From NCBI GenBank assembly GCA_036653075.1, contig JAVVUQ010000072.1, positions 1 to 8,159 of the forward strand: a stretch of DNA of 8,159 bases, read 5' to 3'. The stretch's first letter is position 1; every line of letters begins with the position of its first letter. This document shows positions 1 through 5,155 of the stretch, piece by piece. The DNA is from JAVVUQ01 sp036653075. GTDB lineage: Bacteria; Bacillota; Clostridia; Christensenellales; CAG-314. The position numbers and the translations under genes were made by a program. A model generated the notes under the pieces. It saw nothing but the letters and a program-made list of their open reading frames with translations, did no database searches and was not told the origin of the DNA.

Positions 1-80
1 TATAAATTTTAAAATATAAAATATAAAATATAAAATATAAAATATAAAATATAAAATATAAAATATAAATTTTAAAATAT
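1..80. repeat. 7-bp tandem repeat (AAAATAT) with matching flanks
   Basis: Eight uninterrupted, identical copies of AAAATAT run from 11 to 66. The array is bracketed by two identical 17-bp sequences, TATAAATTTTAAAATAT, at 1-17 and 64-80, each of which overlaps the array by part of a unit. All three forward frames contain stops, so it is not coding. It may extend beyond the left edge of the window. It lies upstream of a terminator (110-138), so it probably sits between an unseen upstream gene and its terminator. Perfect short A/T repeats like this are prone to slippage, so the copy number is likely variable between strains; this is inference. Confidence 0.95.
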
Positions 81-109
81 ACAATAAAGAAATAGGCGCA
101 AACGTAATG

Positions 110-138
110 CGGGGAACGGGTAACCGCTCCCCGTTTTT
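110..138 (+). terminator. Rho-independent terminator of an upstream transcript
   Basis: The stem CGGGGAACGG (110-119) pairs with CCGCTCCCCG (124-133) across a GTAA loop. Nine of ten pairs form, with one A-C mismatch, and a run of five T follows (134-138). There is no T-tract on the minus-strand side, so it stops plus-strand transcription entering from left of the window. It is much richer in G+C than the other hairpins here. A role as a leader attenuator for the next gene (start at 215) is possible, but the TATAAT box downstream of it at 177 makes that less likely. Confidence 0.85.
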
Positions 139-176
139 GTTCAAAGATTATTAAATAAACACGAAGAATTATTATA

Positions 177-182
177 TATAAT
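177..182 (+). promoter_or_regulatory. Candidate -10 box for the M32 carboxypeptidase gene
   Basis: A perfect TATAAT lies 32 bases before the start codon at 215, just after the upstream terminator. No convincing -35 hexamer is present 16-18 bases upstream and there is no TG extension, so the call rests on the -10 match and location alone. In such AT-rich sequence a chance TATAAT is easy to find. Confidence 0.4.
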
Positions 183-214
183 TTAAGAATAAAATAATAA
201 AAGGAGAATTTACA

Positions 215-1717
215 ATGAAAGAATTACTGAAAAAGTACGAAGCATACCGACGTGAGATAATAACAATGCAATTTGTTAGTTATCTCATCAACTGGGATTC
301 TACGACAGAAGCGCCAGATAATTGTTTTGGTAGTAGAAGCGAATGTATGGGTGTAATATCTGAAAAAGATTTTAAGTATCAAACGTCCAAAGAGAATGTT
401 GAATTAATTAATATGCTTTATGAAAGAAGAGATGAAATCACAGACGCTGTTTTAAAACACGAAATTGAAGTAGAAAAACGTGAATTAGACGACATATTAA
501 AAATGCCTATGGAACTCGTAGTTGAGATGGACAAAATTCTCAGTCAAAGCGCTCAAATTTGGGCTAAAGCTAAAAATTCAAGTGATTTTACATTATTTGC
601 GCCAACTTTAGAGCGTATTATTGAAATTGAAAAAGAAATGATTAAGCATCTTGAAACAGATAAATGTAAAGGTTATGATGTATTGCTTAATAGGTTTGCT
701 TATGGAATGAATATGGCGCAGTACGACGTATTTTTTAATGATTTACGACGTGAATTAGTTCCTTTTGTAAAAGCTGTTACATCAAAAAAGATTGAAGGTG
801 ATTTTGGATTTGCAAATCAATCTTTCCCTATTGAAAAACAACGTGAGTTTTGTAAATACATTATGGATGTTATGTGTTTTGATAAAACTCGTGGAATAAT
901 GAAAGAAAGCGAGCATCCTTTTACAAGTGGTTTTGGTAATAGCGATGTTAGAGTAACAGTACATTATTATCCTGAATTATTTATTTCGAGTATTTATTCG
1001 GCGATTCACGAATTAGGACACGCAACATATGAACAGCAAGTTAGCGATGATTTGGAACTTACAATGTCGGGTGGTTGCCGTTCGCTGGCGTTACACGAAT
1101 CTCAATCTCGGTTTTATGAAAATATTTTAGGTAGAAGCCATCAGTTTTGGGAAACGCATTTTGGCAAGTTAAAAGAAATATTTGCTGACGAACTTAAAGA
1201 TGTTACGCTTGAACAGATGTATAAATTTGTCAATATTTCGGAAAATACTTTTATTAGAACAGAAGCTGATGAATTGACATATTCTTTGCATATAATGTTA
1301 CGTTATCAAATTGAGCGTGAAATATTTGAAGAAGGTTTAAAAGTTGCAGATTTACCACGTAGATGGAACGAACTTATGAAAGAGTATTTAAATCTTGACG
1401 TTAAATCGGATAAAGAAGGCGTTTTACAAGACGTGCATTGGTCAGGCGCTATGTTTGGATATTTTCCAACATACGCATTAGGGTCGGCTTACTCAGCGCA
1501 AATTTTTGATACAATGAATAAAGATTTTGACGTTTTGGAAAGCTTGAAAAATGGTAATATGAAACAAGTAAATAATTGGCTTAAAGAACATTTGCATAAG
1601 TTTGGCGCAAGCAAAGAAGCGAAAGAATTATTTGAAAATACCGTAGGCAAACCATTTGACGCTATGTATTATGTAAATTACTTGAAAGAAAAATATGGAA
1701 AGATATATAATATATAA
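215..1717 (+). CDS. M32-family metallocarboxypeptidase (carboxypeptidase Taq type)
   Basis: This is a zinc-dependent carboxypeptidase that trims C-terminal residues from peptides. It has no signal peptide or membrane segment, so it should act in the cytoplasm in peptide turnover. The M32 hallmarks are all present in order: HPFT (234-237), DVRVT (244-248), the zinc motif HELGH (265-269; His265 and His269 ligands, Glu266 catalytic), HESQSR (294-299, Glu295 the expected third zinc ligand), IRTEADELTY (347-356) and GYFPTYALG (415-423). Length, 500 residues, is normal for the family, which is almost wholly helical. The start is supported by AGGAG at 202-206, 8 bases before ATG. It appears monocistronic, with a promoter-like TATAAT at 177 and a perfect palindrome at 1785-1814 downstream. 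The exact substrate preference cannot be read from the sequence. Confidence 0.96.
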   Translation: MKELLKKYEAYRREIITMQFVSYLINWDSTTEAPDNCFGSRSECMGVISEKDFKYQTSKENVELINMLYERRDEITDAVLKHEIEVEKRELDDILKMPMELVVEMDKILSQSAQIWAKAKNSSDFTLFAPTLERIIEIEKEMIKHLETDKCKGYDVLLNRFAYGMNMAQYDVFFNDLRRELVPFVKAVTSKKIEGDFGFANQSFPIEKQREFCKYIMDVMCFDKTRGIMKESEHPFTSGFGNSDVRVTVHYYPELFISSIYSAIHELGHATYEQQVSDDLELTMSGGCRSLALHESQSRFYENILGRSHQFWETHFGKLKEIFADELKDVTLEQMYKFVNISENTFIRTEADELTYSLHIMLRYQIEREIFEEGLKVADLPRRWNELMKEYLNLDVKSDKEGVLQDVHWSGAMFGYFPTYALGSAYSAQIFDTMNKDFDVLESLKNGNMKQVNNWLKEHLHKFGASKEAKELFENTVGKPFDAMYYVNYLKEKYGKIYNI

Positions 1718-1784
1718 TTTATATGATGGCGAGTGAATTTAAAATTAATAATACTAAAAGAAATTCTTATGTATAGAGGTTAAA

Positions 1785-1814
1785 TTTAAGACACTTTAAT
1801 TAAAGTGTCTTAAA
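1785..1814. terminator. Perfect 30-bp palindrome, probable (bidirectional) terminator
   Basis: The half-site TTTAAGACACTTTAA is followed immediately by its exact reverse complement. As RNA this gives a stem of about 13 pairs closed by a 4-base loop. It begins 67 bases after the carboxypeptidase stop codon. The flanking T-tracts are weak: AAACTCTTTAT follows on the plus strand and TAACCTCT on the minus strand. It is therefore a poorer intrinsic terminator than those at 110 and 3976. A protein-binding operator for dxs, whose start is 188 bases downstream, is an alternative reading. Confidence 0.6.
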
Positions 1815-1936
1815 ACTCTTTATAATTGCTACATTGTGATATTTAAAATTAACAAATTTAAAATATGGATATAAAGTTTTCCATTGTTTATTATTAACTT
1901 ATTTAAATTAAAACAGATTTGTTGCGGCAAAATTAT

Positions 1937-1966
1937 TTAACGATTAACTAATATAATAAATATAAT
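1937..1966 (+). promoter_or_regulatory. Candidate sigma-A-type promoter of dxs
   Basis: TTAACG (1937-1942, four of six matches to TTGACA) is separated by 18 bases from a perfect TATAAT (1961-1966). The predicted transcript would start about 30 bases before the dxs ATG at 2003, leaving a short leader with no room for a riboswitch. A second TATAAT at 1952-1957 has no acceptable -35. The rest of the 285-base gap 1718-2002 is A/T-rich, with the palindrome at 1785-1814 and no credible gene. Confidence 0.5.
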
Positions 1967-1994
1967 CACACAATATAAGCAAACGACATAAAAT

Positions 1995-1998
1995 AGGA
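1995..1998 (+). promoter_or_regulatory. Weak, closely spaced ribosome binding site of dxs
   Basis: Only AGGA is available, four bases before the ATG at 2003. The carboxypeptidase, rsmI, alpha-galactosidase and galactokinase genes all have longer purine-rich sites with 6-8 base spacing. An in-frame TAG at 1994-1996 rules out a start further upstream, and the next in-frame ATG (2027) has no site at all, so 2003 remains the best start. Confidence 0.55.
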
Positions 1999-2002
1999 TA
2001 CT

Positions 2003-3859
2003 ATGGAAAAAATCGATTTAAAAAGTATGAGTTTAACGCAGCTATTAGATTTTGCGGTAACTACACGTAAAAACATTATTGATAATGTTATAGAAAGCGG
2101 CGGACATTTAGCGTCTAATTTAGGCGCAGTTGAATTGACGATAGCTTTACATTATGTTTTAAATTTGCCTTGTGACAGACTTTTGTTTGATGTAGGGCAT
2201 CAATGTTACACGCATAAAATATTGTCGGGTAGGACGCTTGAAAATTTTCGACATAGCGGTGGAGTTAGCGGTTTTTGTGATATTACCGAAAGCGAATACG
2301 ATAGCTATGGTAGCGGGCATAGTGGGAGCGCTATTGCAGCGGCATACGGAATGTGTCTTGCTCGAGATAAAGTGAAAAGCAATTCAAAAATTGTATGCGT
2401 TATTGGAGATGGTTCGTTGTGTAGCGGCGAAGCTTTAGAAACGCTTAACGGACTTAATGGATACAAAGGTCAACTTCTAATTTTACTTAATGACAACGGA
2501 ATGTCAATTTCAAAAAGTAGCGGAGGACTATATCGACAACTTTCAAAATTAACGGTTAAACGTACTTATCGTAATGTCAAAAGCAAATGGAAACACGCTT
2601 TAATTAAAACATCTTTTGGACGAGGCGCTCTGAAATGTTTATCAAGTGTAAAACGTTTTATTAAACGCATTGCTGGCGGTGATAATATGTTTGAGCAAAT
2701 GGGAATAAAATACGTAGGCGCTGTCGATGGACATAATATACCGCAACTAATTAAATTACTTACTGATGTGGTTAATTGTGATTGTCCCGTGCTTTTGCAC
2801 GTTAAAACTATAAAAGGCAAAGGATATAAACAAGCGGAAGAATCGCCTGAATTATTTCACGGAATTGGAAAAGGATTTATTTCATCAGTAAATACCTTTT
2901 CGGATAGCTTAAGCGATATTTTAGTTCATTTAAAACAAAACGACGACCGAATTTTTGCAATTACTGCCGCTATGACGGAGGGAACGGGATTACGTGAATT
3001 TCAAAAAGCTTATCCCAACGATTTTGTTGACGTTGGTATTTGCGAACAAACAGCCGTATCTCTCGCTTGCGGAATGACACTTTACGGAATAAAACCAATA
3101 GTTTGTATATATTCAACATTTTTGCAACGCGCTTATGACCAAATAGAACAGGAGGTATGCCTTGACGGGTTGCCTGTTATTTTTTGTATTGATCGCGCGG
3201 GTTTTGTTGGAAACGATGGTAAAACTCATCAAGGTATGTTTGATATTCCGCTACTTAGAACATTACCTAATATGACATTACTTGTTCCCGCTACAATAAT
3301 GGAATTATATAACGCTCTGTCATTCGCTATGCAATCAGACAATGCAGTCGCAATAAGATATAACAATGGCGATATTTCAAGATTGTCTTCACAAACTATT
3401 TTAAAAGCGTTACCACAACATAATATTTTAAAATGGCAGCAAATCCAAAATGGAACAGATGCCGTTATTTTAGCTTGCGGTAGTCGTATGGTGGAAAATG
3501 CGTTATCCGCAGCAGCTGACAGTAATTACAACGTTGCTGTTTATAATTGTACGTCAATTAAACCGCTTGACGAGGACTGTTTGAACAAAATATACGGATT
3601 ACCAATAATTACAATAGAAGAAGGCGCAGCAGAAGGCGGATTTGGATCGAGCGTTGCAGAGTATTTATCGGCAAAAACTGCGTCAAATGAAGACATAAAT
3701 GGAGTGTCGGCTAATGTGCTGCATAAAAAATTATTTAAAATGGCAATTATGGGCGTTAAAAATACCACGGTTTTACACGCTAACGTAAACGAACAGATTG
3801 AACAATCAAACTTAGATTCAAAATCTATCCAAAAAGTAATCAATGACATTTGCTCTTAA
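2003..3859 (+). CDS. dxs: 1-deoxy-D-xylulose-5-phosphate synthase (divergent form)
   Basis: This thiamine-diphosphate enzyme condenses pyruvate with glyceraldehyde 3-phosphate to make DXP, the entry step of the MEP isoprenoid pathway; DXP also feeds thiamine and pyridoxal synthesis. At 618 residues it is full length. The N-terminal domain shows GGHLASNLG (33-41, His35), DVGHQCYTHKILSGR (63-77), the diphosphate motif GDG (135-137) with NDN (163-165), and VDGH (241-244). The pyrimidine-binding domain has GICEQ (345-349, Glu348 the expected cofactor-activating residue), YSTFLQRAYDQ (370-380), DRAG (397-400) and GNDGKTHQGMFD (403-414, Asp405 and His409). The C-terminal domain is at about 480-618. 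Oddities: the family's RYPRG is RYNNG (452-456), losing an arginine that binds substrate phosphate in known structures, and EQHAV reads EQTAV (348-352). It stands alone, not with xseB/ispA, and has its own promoter and terminator. Confidence 0.95.
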   Translation: MEKIDLKSMSLTQLLDFAVTTRKNIIDNVIESGGHLASNLGAVELTIALHYVLNLPCDRLLFDVGHQCYTHKILSGRTLENFRHSGGVSGFCDITESEYDSYGSGHSGSAIAAAYGMCLARDKVKSNSKIVCVIGDGSLCSGEALETLNGLNGYKGQLLILLNDNGMSISKSSGGLYRQLSKLTVKRTYRNVKSKWKHALIKTSFGRGALKCLSSVKRFIKRIAGGDNMFEQMGIKYVGAVDGHNIPQLIKLLTDVVNCDCPVLLHVKTIKGKGYKQAEESPELFHGIGKGFISSVNTFSDSLSDILVHLKQNDDRIFAITAAMTEGTGLREFQKAYPNDFVDVGICEQTAVSLACGMTLYGIKPIVCIYSTFLQRAYDQIEQEVCLDGLPVIFCIDRAGFVGNDGKTHQGMFDIPLLRTLPNMTLLVPATIMELYNALSFAMQSDNAVAIRYNNGDISRLSSQTILKALPQHNILKWQQIQNGTDAVILACGSRMVENALSAAADSNYNVAVYNCTSIKPLDEDCLNKIYGLPIITIEEGAAEGGFGSSVAEYLSAKTASNEDINGVSANVLHKKLFKMAIMGVKNTTVLHANVNEQIEQSNLDSKSIQKVINDICS

Positions 3860-3908
3860 ATTTGACATATTTATAAAGTTTAAATAAAAAATTATAATAA
3901 GCTATTTA

Positions 3909-3941
3909 ATAGATTTAAATATAAAATTGTGATAAATCTAT
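3909..3941. other. A/T-rich inverted repeat between dxs and rsmI
   Basis: ATAGATTTA (3909-3917) is exactly repeated in inverse orientation as TAAATCTAT (3933-3941) with a 15-base gap. It has only two G-C pairs and no T-tract, so it would be a weak hairpin. It lies between the dxs stop and the stronger terminator at 3976. In such A/T-rich sequence it could be chance. Confidence 0.35.
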
Positions 3942-3975
3942 AATTATTTAAAATAAGTATGAGAATTAAAAGAGT

Positions 3976-4013
3976 ATAAAGAAACTTTAAATATAGAGTT
4001 TCTTTATTTTTTT
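3976..4013 (+). terminator. Rho-independent terminator of dxs
   Basis: ATAAAGAAACT (3976-3986) pairs perfectly with AGTTTCTTTAT (3997-4007) over a 10-base loop. A run of seven T from 4007 to 4013 follows. It is 117 bases past the dxs stop codon and immediately precedes the rsmI -10 element, so it insulates rsmI from dxs transcription. Confidence 0.85.
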
Positions 4014-4016
4014 GTT

Positions 4017-4025
4017 TGTTATAAT
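4017..4025 (+). promoter_or_regulatory. Extended -10 promoter of rsmI
   Basis: TGTTATAAT is a perfect TATAAT with the TGn extension that can compensate for a missing -35. No good -35 is visible; that position would fall inside the 3' arm of the dxs terminator. The start codon is 31 bases downstream of the box, giving a short leader with AAGGAGA at 4044-4050. Confidence 0.6.
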
Positions 4026-4055
4026 GTTAAAACGTATTGAAATAAGGAGATACTT

Positions 4056-4928
4056 ATGAATGAGATAGGGAAATTATATGTTATTGCAACACCGATAGGA
4101 AATTATGAGGATATAACATTTAGAGCGGCAAGGATTTTAAAAGAAGTGGATTTTGTCTTAGCGGAAGATACAAGGGTTACACGAACGCTTTTGACAAGTT
4201 TAGGAATAGAAAAACGACTAATTTCAATGAATAGTTACAGCGAAGAACGGAAAAGCGAAGATGTTATTGGCAATTTAATGAGTGGACAAAGCGGTGCGTT
4301 TGTATCTGATGCTGGCACGCCTTGTATTTCTGATCCAGGGTACATAATGGTTAAAACTGCTATCGATGCAGGAATAGATGTAATAGCTGTACCAGGCGCA
4401 AATGCGTGTATTGCGGGACTTTGCGTATCGGGCTTACCTACGGCATCTTTTTCCTTTTTTGGCTTTTTGCCACGAAAAGCTGGAGATATAAAAGAGGTAT
4501 TGGAAAACGTATATAACGATAGCGCAGCGCTCGCTGTGTTTTATGAATCGCCTTTACGAATAGCAAATACTTTAGATTTTATTAAAGAAAAATTTCCACA
4601 ATCAAATGTAGTGATTTGTAATGATTTAACAAAACGCTACGAACGCATTTACAGAGGAACAATAGATAATGTCATCGCTGAATTGAGTAGCAACGCAAAC
4701 GCAAAAAAGGGAGAATATACGATTATTATTGAGAAAAACAGTAAAAAGAAAGACAAAGAAGAATTAAGCTTGGAAGCATATTTGATAAACGAAATTGTGA
4801 AAGGCGCAAATAAAAAAGAAGCAATATTGAAAACTCAAGAGCGACTTAAAGGTATAGCAACAAAAAAAGAGATTTATGCTGCCGCCATAAGATTAGAAAT
4901 ACTAATGAATCAAATTAATTTAGTATAA
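4056..4928 (+). CDS. rsmI: 16S rRNA (cytidine-1402 2'-O)-methyltransferase
   Basis: This enzyme transfers a methyl group from S-adenosylmethionine to the 2'-O of C1402 in the decoding centre of 16S rRNA, fine-tuning start-codon selection and fidelity. It belongs to the tetrapyrrole-methylase-like fold. The family signatures are visible in order: TPIGN (12-16), AEDTR (36-40), SDAGTPCISDPG (84-95), VPGAN (112-116), FYESP (162-166), LTKRYE (191-196) and GEY (219-221). A Lys-rich helical tail (about 228-290) completes the protein. At 290 residues it is normal length. The usual ESPHR reads ESPLR (164-168), a minor departure. The start is set by AAGGAGA at 4044-4050, 5 bases before the ATG. The gene is monocistronic here and converges on the alpha-galactosidase gene, with a repeat array between them and no hairpin terminator of its own. 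Confidence 0.97.
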   Translation: MNEIGKLYVIATPIGNYEDITFRAARILKEVDFVLAEDTRVTRTLLTSLGIEKRLISMNSYSEERKSEDVIGNLMSGQSGAFVSDAGTPCISDPGYIMVKTAIDAGIDVIAVPGANACIAGLCVSGLPTASFSFFGFLPRKAGDIKEVLENVYNDSAALAVFYESPLRIANTLDFIKEKFPQSNVVICNDLTKRYERIYRGTIDNVIAELSSNANAKKGEYTIIIEKNSKKKDKEELSLEAYLINEIVKGANKKEAILKTQERLKGIATKKEIYAAAIRLEILMNQINLV

Positions 4929-4950
4929 TTAATATAATTTAAAATTTGTA

Positions 4951-5150
4951 TTACATTGATTATTATGCTTATTTATTACATTGAATATTATGTTGATATA
5001 TTAAATTGGATATTATGCTTATTTATTACATTGATTATTATGCTTATTTATTACATTGATTATTATGCTTATTTATTACATTGAATATTATGTTGATTTA
5101 TTAAATTGGATATTATGTTGATTTATTATAATGATTATTTGTTATTTGAG
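4951..5150. repeat. 25-bp tandem repeat with 100-bp higher-order period
   Basis: Seven units of exactly 25 bp run from 4951 to 5125, with a degenerate eighth at 5126-5150. Units start TTACATTG or TTAAATTG, carry a TATTATG core and end in TTATTTA, TGATATA or TGATTTA. The units at 4951, 5026 and 5051 are identical. The second and sixth units differ at one base; the third and seventh differ at two. The array therefore reads as two 100-bp blocks, 4951-5050 and 5051-5150. It starts 22 bases after the rsmI stop and ends 5 bases before the alpha-galactosidase stop. A 25-bp period cannot keep a reading frame and stops abound, so it is not coding. Confidence 0.95.
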
Positions 5151-5155
5151 TATAT

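Noticed and set aside
81..214. Riboswitch or attenuator leader for the carboxypeptidase gene
   Set aside because: Apart from the terminator hairpin there is no further conserved-looking structure, and a TATAAT box lies between the terminator and the gene.
782..964. Minus-strand open frame of 60 codons
   Set aside because: It lies wholly inside the M32 carboxypeptidase gene, has no ribosome binding site of note and no recognisable protein features.
1723..1776. 17-codon open frame starting with two ATG codons just after the carboxypeptidase stop
   Set aside because: There is no ribosome binding site, it is very short, and its A/T-rich content is as expected for intergenic DNA.
2566..2820. Minus-strand open frame of 84 codons
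   Set aside because: It is antisense to a well-conserved part of dxs and shows no family motif; it is a shadow frame.
3541..3849. Minus-strand open frame of 102 codons
   Set aside because: It is antisense to the C-terminal domain of dxs; its Ser/Cys-rich composition is what antisense reading of this coding DNA gives.
3862..3898. Perfect TTGACA (3862-3867) and perfect TATAAT (3893-3898) downstream of dxs
   Set aside because: The spacing is 25 bases, far from the 16-18 needed, so they are unlikely to work together as one promoter.
4951..5150. CRISPR array reading of the 25-bp repeats
   Set aside because: Units abut directly with no unique spacers, there is no repeat symmetry, and no cas gene is present.
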